Positions 14,809 through 32,645 of a DNA stretch of 64,000 nucleotides are shown piece after piece. The translations under genes were made by a program, and so were the position numbers. The first letter of the stretch is position 1, and the number at the start of each line of letters is the position of its first letter. This stretch comes from Amphiduros pacificus (taxonomy: Eukaryota; Annelida; Polychaeta; Phyllodocida; Hesionidae), in contig OX439002.1 of assembly GCA_949316495.1 (NCBI GenBank), positions 16,672,001 to 16,736,000 on the forward strand, given 5' to 3'. The notes beneath the pieces were generated by a model. It was given only the letters and a program-made list of their open reading frames with translations. It ran no database searches and was not told the origin of the DNA.

Positions 14809-17800
14809 TTTTTTTTTTGTCAATGTTCACTTTGTTAACTTTAAACTGAGAAATAAAATCTACTGCAATAGTCACATAAGAAACAACATTATATGACCAC
14901 CAACTGTCTGTTGTAAAATGAAACTATAACTAGAACACAAAACAATTGTTCCATCGTAAAAATTTGATAGTCCGTTTATAGGCTAAAATCCTCCAAATAC
15001 TTTGGAGGTCTTCGGTCTCTGGTTGATCTACGGGGTGGTGACCCTGTATCGTGTGTGTCAATGGGTGGGGGTCAATTTGAGGTACAGGTTTTGATAAAGC
15101 ACTATGTGACTCAGCTACATGTTCATTAATCAGTTCTGTACCAAAGGGACCAGAATAAGCTGTTTCCAATTGTGCTGGCAGAGAGATCCCATTTGGTATG
15201 CTGGGTAGCATAGGGGGTGGTGAACTTTGAAGGAGAGGATCTTCTTCCTCACAATCAGACATATCATATCCCCCATTTTTTCTGTCATACTGAGTTTCTG
15301 ACTTGATTAGTTCTCCAGGTACTTTATAACACTCAGATTCTTTGACCCTGTAGGAAGTGCTGCGTAACTGTGAACCTGTAAATTTGCGTATATTGCACCA
15401 TTCTCCATTGGTTGAAACAACAAGATAACGATCTCGAGCACGAGATTTATTACGATCTGAATGCAGATACACAAGATCTCCAAGCTCAACCTTTGCTGAG
15501 AGTATGATTCTTTGGGGGGCCTTTGATTTTTCACTGTGTGGATGATTTGACAGACGATGTTCATGTTGATCTAATATAAGCTTGCGATCGGTTAACGGCA
15601 CTTGAGTATTCGTGAACTGATCACGCTGAGTCCACATCTCTCGTGATGACAGCCCATGACTCCTGATACGAGAGTTGAGGCATGCGACTGCGACAGCTAG
15701 TTTTGTTGGTGAGACGGGTCCACCATTTGGGTCTTGTCTCAGAATTTCATCCTCAACCTCCTGCACAGCTCTTTCTGCTACCGGGTTTTTGTTCAAATTC
15801 TTTGTACGGCCAATCTCAATAGAGATTCTATTACTGTATAATTGTTCATCATTTATTAATGATTTGAATCCAGGTGCGGGGTCAGTGCGCACCACTGCAA
15901 TTGGGCCATCCAGGGGTCGTAACTCTACACATAGACATATTAGAGCTTCACGTAAAGACTCTTGTCGTTCATTTGCAATAATGCGTGTTGCTGTATATGA
16001 AGTGACTGTTTCTCTGAGGACTAATATAAGCTGTCTCTCACGTTTAAGTACATCTGCTGCAAAAGCTATCCCAATGGCTTCTGGGGGATCACTGGTAGCC
16101 TGTTGGATCAGAGTATGTGGGATTTTTTGTAGAGAGGCTCATTGATGACATGACTTAGTGACTTGCTCAATAGTTTTATCCATGTCAAGGGCATAAAAGA
16201 ATCTACGGCAAATGAGCTTCATTTGATGACACTTGGGGTGAACCAGCTTAATATGTAGAGCTGAGATAAGACCTTCTAAGACCTGGCGTGGAACTATGAT
16301 ACACTCACGTGTAGCTTTTTTTGATGGTCGTGTACCTTGTGTTAGGTGCGCATGAACACGTCGTAAATCGGTGCATTCCATTTGTGTCAAAGACCAAGCA
16401 GCCCTGCTTGTGAATGGAAGTCTTGCTGAACCAGATGCAAGATCTTGTATTGACACACTGTGAACAATGGAATCTTCCGTGACAGCAACAAATGAGCACA
16501 CTTGGCAATTATCAGCCTCACAATCAGGTGCATTTCTACAGGCAAAATCAGATGGCAGATTAGCTGAACCTGATAAATGTCTGACGGAGACCTGATGCCG
16601 ACTTATGGTAGACAGGAAGGTAGACACACGTACACTTGATGAAAATTCACCTCGACACAACTTTTCGTATGCCTGCACACATGGTTTACTGTCTGTTAGT
16701 ATGGAAACTTTATGTTGCGACTGTATGATATTAGGGCTAAAATGCTTCACAGCAAGGCCTCAATTTCGCATTGGTATCCATGTTACCTGCCTTTTACGTA
16801 ACTTGGCACTGAAGAAACCCGCTAGTCTAGGTTTGTTATTTCTTGTGACATATAGAGTAGCTCCTAGACCATGTTTTTTTTACTGCACCATCTGTGATAA
16901 TCCAAAGTTGATCATCAGCTCTGGGCAACATAATGGTTTTGTTTGTAGAGAGGGCTTCCTGGCTTCTAACAAATATTTTCTTGAGATCGTCACTCCACTC
17001 TATTTTTTCTTTAGATTGACTACCTGCTACAATCTCATCCAACGGAGCAAGTTTATTCGAGCTGTTTGGTATGACACGTGCGAGAACTTTGTATGCACCG
17101 ATGTAGGACCTTAAACTGTATACCGTTTCTGGTATAGGACAGGTAGATAATGCAGCAATGCGATGTGGACTGGCATGAATTTGACCCTGTGACCATATCC
17201 AACCCAACATTGTGGTGCTCTTTGGACATATAACTGTCTGAGATGCTGAAAGGCTCATTCCACACTTCTCCATTGATTCTAGTAGCCTTTCCCAGTTTTG
17301 AAGTAACTCACTAGGTGTGTCCCCTCTACAATACAGGTCATCAGCGAGTTTTGCTACAATGCCTTCTTGCAATAGATCTCCCAATATACGACACATGAGT
17401 TCCTCTAATGCAGTCTCTGATCCTGGCATGCCCATTGCACAACGTGTATATACACGTACTCCTCAAAAAGGAGTAACTATACCGCAGTACTTCATGGAAC
17501 TCTTTGATAGTGGGATTTGATAGAATGCATTGGTAAGGTCTGTAGCTATTATGTATTTCCAACATGCAATTGTACGCAAGGTGGAGTCGACGTCAGGCAT
17601 GAGAGAAGGCTGTGGTTTGCTGTATCGACCCACATCAGCAAATGCAGTCACCAGTCTAAATCCACCACTTGGCTTCTTGACCAAAAAGGATGGATTCAGG
17701 TATTCAGCTACAACGCCAACATTTTCTGAACGCTGGAATACATTGGCATTTTCCAGCTCATCACATTTCTGTTGTAGTTCCACTAGCTTGTCACGGGAAT

Positions 17801-20051
17801 ACTGAGGCACACGCCCTTTACGTTGTGGTGGAAGTACAGGACCCATGTTTACTATGGCTTCAAATGGTCCTGCGGCACCATTGTATACCTTAAATGATGG
17901 ATTAAAACATTGTGATATCTATTGTGGAGTGATTGGAAGCCAGAAACCACACTGGCTGGGAGTAAATTGTCAGGATCTAGTCGTATTGGGTCTGAATATG
18001 GGACAGAATCACTGGTGACGCTCGGTCTATGGGATGACTGCTGAGACTGGTTAGACTTTGTGATATTTGGAGTGGTCAACTCAGCAGATTCCGGTGGCAA
18101 ACATACATGATGCACCTGACAGAAATGTTCATTGCGTTTCAGAGTTTTTGGTTCACTTGTAGCATTATGTATGCGGATCTTGCCACCTACACTCTCGATG
18201 ATGCTTGGTTTAGGCCAGAGCTGAGACAATTTGGTAGTCCTACTGATCGGAGAGTCTATACGTGGCTCTAAAGCAAGTGTATTATCATGTGTTATGTCAT
18301 CAGGTACATCAACCTCCACAAACTCACCAGGCCATACAGTAGTGGTTGATGGAGGTGATCGTAAAACATAAGCTTGAGTACGGCGTATAGCGTGTGGGCC
18401 AGTTTTCATGATATTAGAGCCATATTGGTATACTGTTTCATCCCCAAGTATAACTTGTCGCTTTGCAGGACGCACAGCGATGTCATTAACATCCATAAAT
18501 GGAACGCCAGCCAAAACATCAACATCCATGTCCTCTATTACTAGGGCTTGCAATATAAACTCATGTTCATCTCGTGTGATAGTACTGCGTGTCTCTCCCT
18601 TGACCAACAGGGGTGAGTGACCATCAGCCTGAAACGCAAGTTGTGAGCTTTTACTGATATCGGCACCCAACTTTTTGGCTAATGCTTCACGGATCATGTT
18701 TGTCTCCGCACCAGAATCAATAGTAATTCTCACAGGAAAATGGTTGTAGAATATATCTATATATGGAGATTGTTTTACTTGTACTCTTCTGGCCATGGGT
18801 TGAGTGGTGGTGATACTTTGTGATTATCACAGTCTAGCTCATTTTCTACAGCAGCCACAAGACGTGCTTTTGTAATAAACTTTTTGTCACTTTCTGGTAG
18901 GTCTGAACAACTGCTAAGGAAATGATTATATTTTGGACGACCAGCTTGTTTGCACAATGGACACTCTTTCGGCTTTGTGGAATATGACTTATTGCGATTG
19001 GGTGACTGGCGATGTTGAAAGAAATGCATTCCAGAGGCAGCTGAGCGCATAACTTTAGCATCTTGAGTTGTAAGATCTTCTTCTAACAATGAGTCTAATG
19101 CCTGTGAGATCTCTGGCTTTATTGATGCTAAAGTTCTTGATCTAAGTTCCGTGCCATACCTTTGTTTCACAAGTCTTGGTAAGTCTTTGTGTACAAGTTT
19201 GAGCCATGTCAAGACAACCATGTTTTCTAGGGATGGTGACATTTCTTCATCCTCTGTAGGTATTTTTCCATGATGAGATATTCCCCCATTTTGTTGGACC
19301 AAGTTGTCCTCTATAAAGGCCATGAGTCTCTGGTAAAGATCTTCTGGACGTTCCTCAGCTTCTAGTTTGATATCTGAGAAATCAATGAAATGGGCTCCGG
19401 TGGATTGGAAACCATAATGCATTCGTATGGCTTGCCATATACTGCCCATTGATGTACAGTTTTTTACTATAGTGTTACGGGAAATAACAGGGCAATAATT
19501 TGCAACCTGTCCCAGCATTAATTCCAATTGGGTGACCTTCTGCTGGGAAGTTCATCTGACATTTTCAGGAATTTGATCCCCATCATCAATGAAACCACAT
19601 AGGGGAGCTGCTCTGGTTTTCTTTCCCCACACCACACCATCAACTAAAAATCGAGCGAAACTAGGATCTAGTGATAGTGTGTACTGTAAGTTTTGGCGCC
19701 AATTTTCAAAGGATGTCACTGATTCATTTTTAGTAAGGCACCATTGCTTTGGGGCTCTTGGAGTAGCAGCCATATTGATGTAGATTTAACTGGAATGTCA
19801 CTGTCTCTTGAATTGTTTATTACCTTTTGATGATGTGCAATGTTCTTCTATAGGTGTATCATACACTATTCTTGACACAGATACTTGCCCACCTTGAATG
19901 AAAAGCCTGTGTTACTCCTGTGAATACTGTCATCATTGTGATAACTGACCAACAAGCACATGTTGTGCAAAGATTGTCTGGTGTGAAGACTTGAGAGGCC
20001 TCTATTTATTGAGCCTGTGAGTCCATTTAGAATCCTGAACGCTGCCACCAC

Positions 20052-20270
20052 GCCACTAAGGTGTTATTGTCCAAACAACAAACAATCTAGTTGATACACA
20101 AAGCTTTTATGGCAGTAAAAGTGTCAACAGAATAGATACAATTCTTGGTATCAGAACACAAAACAAAGATGGCCGATCGCCACCAGGGGGCACTCAGCTC
20201 AATCCAAGGGAGCATACCCTTTACCATAATTAACAAGCAGGGAGCATAACATATATACAATGGCGCAGAT
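20052..20270 (-). repeat. 5' LTR of the Ty3/gypsy-like element
   Basis: Matches the LTR at 14596-14808 almost throughout. Just inside, the minus strand reads TGGTGGCAGCGTTCAGG, a plausible tRNA primer-binding site starting TGG. No clear matching target duplication was found by eye. Confidence 0.72.
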
Positions 20271-21180
20271 ATTTCTGCAGCAATGTTCTAATGTTGTGAT
20301 TCAAGCTTTCATCCCTTTCGGTGTATACATAGAGATTTGAAATGGCACATATAAATGTCAGATATTTAACCATCCACTATCTTAGCTTTTCAGACTCCCT
20401 ATGGTACTTGGCACTTTCAGCAAAACACAATAACCATGGCTAGTGTATTTTGGTTGATTTTAGTGAGATAGCTTAATTGTATCAGTTTCATGGCCACATG
20501 TCATTTAAGCATACCTCAAACCATATGTATTTTAGCTGTTGTATGTACATTCGTACTATTTTGCTGCTGCTTCTTTACCCTCCATAGCAGGACTTCTCTA
20601 TCATATCAGTCCCTGCCACCAAAGCTATAAATGTGTGCACAGAATCAAGTGCAAGTCATTAGTGTTCAGAAAAAAAACTGGCTGCCATCTCATTGGCGAA
20701 AGAATATAAATAGATTTGTTTTGTATTGACAGTTGTACTGATTGGTCAGTATATGTGCCAGACACCTGGTTACAGTTTATGACCTTATGTTGGTCAATTC
20801 AGATTTGATGATATTTTTGTGAGCAAGGCAAGTTTTTATGACTTGGGGATTTCCAAACTTTGAATGAGATTAAAATTAGGGCAATGACTGCAGAGGTAGT
20901 AATTGAATACTACCGATGTAATGCAGAGTACTGCTTCTTCCATGTATAAGGTAATAGTGTAGAGATGTTGAGTTCAGCCCTAGATCAGTGTATTTAGTTA
21001 CGTATTTAGTGTCCAATAGGTCTATTCGGTTACAGGTATTACCAAGCTTGCATCCAGATATTCCAGTACATGTATTTATGTTCATTTTAGATTTGATTAT
21101 GTTGAGATACATTGCCTTGATTTTGAAAGCTATTTGTCCTTGTTTCTTTATTTCTTTTGTATTTATGTTGCAGTTGACTA
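20271..21180. other. Intergenic stretch, nothing assigned
   Basis: AT-rich sequence with no convincing coding segment, RNA gene or repeat. Confidence 0.45.
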
Positions 21181-21430
21181 GAGTGCAAGCTTATTACCAC
21201 AAATTCCTCTGTGGCGATCCAAAGGTCATAGGTTCGATCCCCAGCCATACTGAGATTGAAATCATGATACAATTTCACACATGAGCTTAGACCTGTGCCT
21301 AAAGGGTAACCCGTTGTCCTTGTAATATTTCAATTGGTGGGTTTTCATGTCAGCTGCTACAAGTAGGTCTCATCACGTATCTTGATGACACTGATATAAA
21401 GGCTGCCCTTTGGAAAGAACTATAGATTCA
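21181..21430 (+). mobile_element. tRNA-derived SINE, copy 1
   Basis: Has a Pol III B-box GGTTCGATCCCCAGCC (21231) and an upstream tRNA-like head, followed by GAAATCATGATACAA, TGCCTAAAGGGTAACCCGTT and GCTACAAGTAG. The same order occurs inverted at 28000-28330, which marks a dispersed SINE and not a functional tRNA gene. Confidence 0.75.
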
Positions 21431-22129
21431 ATATTTAACGTATCAACATCATGTTTGCTTTAACCTGAATCTATCAATCTGAATAGAACACAGATATAAT
21501 AGATGAATACACAGCCTATCATATTTTGGCATGATAGCCTGATGGGTAATGTGGTAATGTTCCAAGGTATGTTGGCTTGACATTTATGTCCATATATATA
21601 GAGAGAGATTGAAAATCATTTTTTTGACAATTCGGATGGTAGATTGAAAACATCTTCAAATATTCATTTAAAGGATCGGCTTTCAAATGAAATGGCAGAA
21701 GGCATCAAAACATTTTTAGTTAAAGTTTGATTATGACTGTATGATTTAAATTTATTAATATATATATATATATAATATCCGCAGTATCCGTAGCTGAAAT
21801 CCATCTGTACAATGTTGAAAAGTAGACATGTGGTGATCACGGCTTCCGCCATTGTTACTATGGACACTTATTTTAATTGTCTATTCATATATTCATGGTA
21901 ATGGCCAATCACGAAACATTGGCAGGAACACAAAAGATATTCACATCAATAACATCAAATGGTATATCAAAATTCTTGTTGCTTATTCTGAAAGAAAGGT
22001 TAATATTTTGAAAAACAAATACCCCTGCAGTTTTTTGATATTGTATATAATGATACCACATATGAATTTCTGTATTCATAATTCTTTGTATTTCAGAAAT
22101 GCACTGTGGTTATTGAAGGAAATTAGGCC

Positions 22130-27632
<5,503 letters not shown>

Positions 27633-27999
27633 GAACTGATATGCAGCAAAATTTGGAGTAACTGGATATAGTCAGCCACCAAATGATATTTGTGATGGGT
27701 CACCCCATCCATTGTTGGTATAACAGTTTATCAATCTAGAGGTTTATAGGATCTGTTTATGAACCAAAAACATAATACAAGCTAAATTAGATGGAGTCTG
27801 ATGGAACCTGAATAAAAACATCTAAAAATACACGACAAATATCAACTTTCTTCTTGAATAGAATTTTTGTGGTATGTATTTAAAATTTCTCAATTAATTT
27901 CATTGATATTATCCCCTGCAGGTTCAGGGATGGAAATAATTGACCTGATGCTCACTCAGCACGATGTTTGCCATGGAATGTGACTTGTGTCAGTGGATT
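27633..27999. other. 3'UTR and spacer after the oxidoreductase
   Basis: Contains the probable 3'UTR, ending after AATAAA at 27811, then AT-rich spacer. No other feature seen. Confidence 0.4.
27811..27816 (+). terminator. Poly(A) signal AATAAA for the FAD oxidoreductase
   Basis: First canonical hexamer downstream, about 180 nt after the stop at 27632. Confidence 0.5.
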
Positions 28000-28330
28000 T
28001 TGTTTGTTTTGGGTTTTACATAAATTTCAACATCATTTATTCCACAACTAAATCTACTTGTAGCAGATAGTGCTGCCTCGCTGAATAATTATATCACAGG
28101 TCCTTGACATGACAACCCATCTAGTCACAGATTAAAAAGAAAGAACAACAGGTTAGCCTTTAGGCATGGGCCTTAGCTCTTGTGGTAATTTGTAGCATGA
28201 TTTCAAATTCGGGATGGCCGGGGATCACACCCACGACTTTTGGATTACCATAGAGGAACTAGTGCTAGTTACCATAGAGGAACTAGTGCTAATAATCTGG
28301 TGTTCTATGTAACTGCACCATTGGCCCCAT
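28000..28330 (-). mobile_element. tRNA-derived SINE, copy 2 (inverted)
   Basis: On the minus strand the order GTGATCCCCGGCCATCC, GAAATCATGCTACAA, GCCTAAAGGCTAACCTGTT, CTGCTACAAGTAG matches the copy at 21181-21430. The head (on the plus strand near 28255-28295) carries an extra tandem copy of about 28 bp (TAGTTACCATAGAGGAACTA). The tail ends in an A-rich tract. Confidence 0.75.
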
Positions 28331-29420
28331 GTCAGTGGAAGACAGGATCCTGGAGGTTTAGTGGTGGTATGATCTGGGGAATCTATACCTAGACAAGAGA
28401 ATCGGATACCCAGTTTGAATCAATCTGAGTCATTAGACTATATATCAAAGGCTAAAGGAATTCAAGGTGTAGCCCAAAAACAAATAGATTGGTGAGAAGT
28501 TGCTGATTTAGATCAACAGGAAATCACTGAGACAATCTATTGAAATGCAAAGTTTTGCCTACATTCCCTGTGAAATATCACAGCTCATAGACCTCTCAAT
28601 ATGAAAAAAGGAGATAAGGAAATGGAATATGAATTGGCTCCTATCAACATACTGAGATTTGAATCTTAACTTCAAATTCATCCATCAATATAGGATATGT
28701 GATGTATGAATATAAGAGCAGACATATATTCCATGTCCAAGTGTCAAGAGATTTGGTAATGGTTCTGATCAGTTTAAAAAGGAATGTAATTTGTCCAAAA
28801 ATGCAAAGACAGAAATGCCGTAAAGATTGCAAATCAAATGATATGTGATGCATAAATTACCAGTGTGATCATCCTTCGAATTTGAGGAGTTGCCCAACCT
28901 TTAAAAGAAAAGAATCCAAAGAATATGCCACACTGAAAATGTTTCTTTTCAGCCAATTAATAAACAAGTGTCATGAAACCAAGGGAAACGAAAACAATAG
29001 CAACCCAGTGATAAAAACTATTTATTCATTTGTGGTAAATATCACAAATACCAATTCTTGTACCATTACCTCCCGCTTCATTTCCTACAAAATGTTATGC
29101 AAATAAATAAAATTTAAAAACTCGATTGCTCTAAACTTGGAAGCTGTGGTGGTCCTCGATATATATTTGAAAACATACGTCTCTTAAAGCGGGTTAGCTG
29201 CTATATAAACTGAAATGGATGTTACAGAAAATTGTTTTCCCTCTCTGCAGAAGCCTTGACCCGGCAATTAGTAGATAACACTATGCACACCTCAATGCTA
29301 CAGGCGTTATGTGGGATGGATCTCACTGCATTTTTTACACTGATGGAGGCACCTGCAGGCCCTGAAATTGCATTTGAACGTGTACCAGTTGTAACAAACA
29401 TTCTATGCGAACCCCGGGGT
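28331..29420. other. Intergenic stretch, nothing assigned
   Basis: No conserved coding segment. The 90-residue frame at 29232-29504 runs into a GT/G tract and has no recognisable domain. Confidence 0.4.
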
Positions 29421-29421
29421 T

Positions 29422-29452
<31 letters not shown>

Positions 29453-29456
29453 GGGG
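29421..29456 (+). repeat. (GT)n followed by a run of 21 G
   Basis: Low-complexity GT tract then 29436-29456 all G. Prone to G-quadruplex formation and to sequencing error. Confidence 0.9.
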
Positions 29457-29469
29457 TTGTGGTACTTTC

Positions 29470-29680
29470 ATAATTCTAACCCGCGGAGGCTGGGCTGGAA
29501 TTGAAAAAACTCAGACCCTGATTTAGGGAAATATTCTATCTCCATTGGTACCCTGATTTAGGACTGACTTAAATTTTGATATTCTGATTCAGGGATGATG
29601 CCAAGTTAAAATGATACCCTGACTTTGGGGTGATGCAATAAGAAAATGATACCCTGTTTTTGGAGTTGTACATTGATACC
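29470..29680 (+). repeat. Dispersed repeat copy (also inverted at 57920-58100)
   Basis: GGCTGGGCTGGAATTGAAAA, GGAAATATTCTATCTCCATT and GGTACCCTGATTTA reappear on the opposite strand at 57920-58100. Within the unit, phrases like GATACCCTGA recur at 30-40 bp spacing. Confidence 0.65.
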
Positions 29681-30005
29681 CATATAACTTAACAAAAATT
29701 CAGGTACATGTTTTCATACTTTAACCATATTTTATAATTGTATATTTAATAGTTGTAGCACTCCACCAATAATGAAAAGCATGCTTTACCACCAGTTCAG
29801 GGAGAAAGACTTTGTACAAATATCTGATATCTGGTAGTCAGAAGCTCAGTTAAGATGATCTGGGGGAAGCAATTTCCCACAAATAATTTGTTGTTGTTGT
29901 CTTTTCTACTTCCTGGATTTGCAAACCAATTAACCATTGTCTGTTAATACCACACAGAATATAGAAATGTACAATTTAATTATTATTATTGTATGTATTA
30001 TATTG

Positions 30006-30560
30006 TTTTATGTGGCAAGTACCATTTCAAACGGCTAGTACCTTTTGGAATAAACACAGCCGGTGACATTTTTTGTGAACCCATGTAGGAAGTATTTGGT
30101 GATATTCCGTGGGTGGAAACGATGATTGAAGACGTATTGGTTGCTGGGCGCAATAAACGTCATCATAATGAAAACCTCAGAAGTGTTTACCAGGAATGGT
30201 TTGACTGCCAACCCAGAGAGAGTGACAGCCATAACTTGAAGAACATGCCCATTCTTAAAGTTAGAGAGGATATCATCAGGTTTGATGCCGTGATAGGATA
30301 TCTTTAGAACTTCCTACCAAATCTCTCAGAAACATAAGAAGATAAAGTTGAGTTTCTCTGGGATCCGGTTCACCAGGAAAAATATCACAATATCAAAGAC
30401 ATGGTAACCCAGATACCAGTTATTTGGTTTAAAAAGCATGACATTCAGACCAGTATTTACAAAGTTTTGACACACTCATGGCAAATAGGACAAAACTTCC
30501 TGACACCCAGGACTTTATAAGCAGATGAAGTTTACTTCAATAAATGACTAATTGAAATGG
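30006..30560 (+). mobile_element. Degraded Ty3/gypsy pol fragment
   Basis: Scattered matches to the part of a Ty3/gypsy reverse transcriptase from just before the catalytic box into the connection region are spread over about 550 bp. There is no LTR or other domain. The piece is broken many times and is clearly older than the element at 14.6-20.3 kb. Confidence 0.7.
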
Positions 30561-31395
30561 TTGAATTAATAATAATAAATAATAATTATACAATTTCTAA
30601 AGCGCTGATACCAGAGTCTGTTCATAGCACTGTAAAAAAATATGGAGATATCGTTTTGTTCGGAAAATATATTGAGAATGTCCAAGTGCAAAAAAAAAGA
30701 GAAAAATTGGCAAAATTGTTTTCCTCCACCCCCCTGAATGAAGAATGGTCCGTCCCTAAAGACAGGGAAGAATGACTCTGTGCAATAACTTGGTCGGCCC
30801 TCCAGGTTTGTGCATATTTATTTAATTAATTTGGCGCCAAAACCACGAGAACTTTCTGAGTGTCGATTTCCCGAATAAGTGGTGTCCAGGTTAAACATTA
30901 ATACACATTAAACCTTTCACAGTCCAATGTCAGGAAAAATATAATGCTTCTGTTATCTGCTTGAAAAACTAAATATATAAGTAAATCCATTACTTCAAAT
31001 TGTTTTCAAGGATGTCATAAAATTGATATGATTGTGCCATGGACAGCAGATAGAATTATATAGCAACAATGTTTGTATAACTCTGAACCATGAACCACAA
31101 TGTGAAATAATTCTAAATTACAGATTTAAAGGTTGTTGGTGTGAAGGTAACATTTCACACATCAAGAACAGTCTTTATTATATTTACCACCAAATATCTC
31201 TGCAATTTGTATCTTCAGTTACCCAAACCCTATTTTACTGTTTAAATGCTCACATTTATTTTTTTGGGTTGGTGTGGACAACACATGGGAAAGGAACTTT
31301 TATTGGGGATTTTAGTATAGGTAATATATGCCTTTGGAATTATGACGCACCAACATATCTCCATGCATATTTTTAGTAATCTCATTGGCAGTACA
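30561..31395. other. Spacer, nothing assigned
   Basis: AT-rich spacer between transposon fossils; the small frames here show no domain. Confidence 0.4.
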
Positions 31396-31625
31396 GGGCC
31401 CAATTTTTCTATCATACTTTAGTGTTCTCTAATGTTCAACAAGCCCAGATAGGTGTAGGTACGTTTCATGCCAAATACCGTTTGCATGAGATTTTTTAAA
31501 TACCTAACTCTTTCAGTGGTAATTCATATTTTATGTTTGATTGTATCTAAAATCTCAGCAAAAGGCTTGATTAATCTTTGGATAACATTAAATAAAGAAA
31601 AAATAAACACCTATTGGCCAATTTA
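31396..31625. mobile_element. Composite of two MITE fragments
   Basis: GGGCCCAATTTTTCTATCAT (31397) is an end of the 13723-14285 family. From 31438 (CAAGCCCAGATAGGTG) to about 31620 the sequence follows the core also found at 1765-1990 and 40560-40800 (AATTCATATTTTATG, TTAAATAAAGAAAA). Confidence 0.65.
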
Positions 31626-31634
31626 ATCACCACA

Positions 31635-31850
31635 AGTTAACTTCTATGTGCTTACCACGTTGTAAGCATGTTGTCAAAAAACGTGCAGACAACGTTGTCA
31701 GCATGTAGAAGAATAACGTTATTATAAGGTCAGACCACAACGTTTTCCTTTTACGTGCTCACCACGTTGAAAAACATAGAAAGACAGCTAAACCTTATTT
31801 CTACGTGCTCACAACGTTGTTTCTACGTTGTGTGTTACCTGGGTGAGCTT
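31635..31850. repeat. Cluster of degenerate ACGTGCTCACCACGTTG units
   Basis: CCACGTTG, CAACGTTGT and ACGTGCTCAC motifs recur at least six times in both orientations over about 210 bp, as irregular diverged tandem units. No coding signal. Confidence 0.6.
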
Positions 31851-32645
31851 ATATTTGGCCAGAATATCAGCCATCAGAGTCATATATATAGTGAATAGAA
31901 TAGTTCCCAGGACCGACCCTTGTGGTAATGGGTCTGAGAGTAGACGTCTTACCTTGACACATTGTTTTCTGTCTGATAAGTATGATTTGATCCAAGTGAG
32001 GGCTTGACCCTTGACATTGCACCGAGATTCCGAAGTCTGTGGATTAGAGATTTATGGTCAATAATGATCATAGTAATATGATCAAACTTACTGATCTTTC
32101 CCACCACACCTGCTGCAAAGCACTACAAGTATTGCAACTTCCTAGTCTCTGAGGTTGGGAGGCCAGCAAAGAAACTATTACCACAGTTTGAGGTAGATGT
32201 TACAAAGGCATGAGTTAGTGTCTCTACAGTCAAGACGCAGTCTTTCTTGTCTCGACACTCTAATGGCTGCCAAATTTCTAATGTGATGGTGTCCTTTTCT
32301 ACATATTTTGTAATTTGGGCCTTCATGACTATTTTAGAATCAAATGTGATACCAGGATCAACTCACTAGGAGATATGTCAGTATCACCAACTCTGAGAGT
32401 GTTAGTAGTATGGTTGGCAGCAGTACCACATCTGTCAGTACAGTACTTTTCATCTTGTTAGAAATTAAAAATGCGCTAACCTCACTTACACATTTTTCTA
32501 GTTTGTGTCTACTGATGCCAACTTACTGACCAGAGGTGTTGTCAACAGGGATGTAAATCTGATTATCATCTGCAAATATATGATAGTAGAGCCCATACGT
32601 AGACAGAATGTCAGCAGTTGGGAGGGTGGCTGATAGCTTCCCACC
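31850..32645 (-). mobile_element. CR1/L2-type LINE fragments, out of order
   Basis: Two minus-strand pieces. The piece at about 32640-32100 reads GLYYHIFADDNQIYIP (the catalytic FADD box), ISRHKLEKCVSEVSAFLISN and THAFVTSTSNCGNSFFAGLP, in normal order. The piece at 32065-31850 reads DHKSLIHRLRNLG, then ..PQGSVLGTILFTIYM-like residues across frames. This precedes the FADD box in an intact LINE but here lies downstream. So either two insertions or a rearrangement of one. Stops and frame changes throughout. Confidence 0.75.

Larger units (their letters stand above)
14596..20270 (-). mobile_element. Ty3/gypsy-like LTR retrotransposon, young but broken copy
   Basis: An LTR element read on the minus strand, about 5.7 kb, with similar direct repeats at both ends. 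Parts in transcriptional order: gag region (about 19.8-18.8 kb), aspartic protease with DSGAET near 18.7 kb, reverse transcriptase with a LADD-type catalytic box (about 17.8-17.0 kb), an RNase H-like stretch, and integrase (about 16.6-15.0 kb) including a zinc-finger-like head and a C-terminal SH3-like region. A gag/pol overlap of the kind this family uses for frameshifting or reinitiation is visible. The coding region is interrupted about five times, so it reads as a recent fossil. The LTRs differ at only a handful of positions plus one short length difference, implying recent insertion. The BEL/Pao alternative is less likely from the RT style. Confidence 0.85.

Noticed and set aside
21195-21260. 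tRNA gene suggested by GGTTCGATCCC
   Set aside because: The A-box half and cloverleaf are degenerate and the following SINE body recurs at 28.0-28.3 kb.
29232-29504. 90-residue ORF ending in a Gly run
   Set aside because: Ends in low-complexity GT/G sequence and shows no recognisable family.
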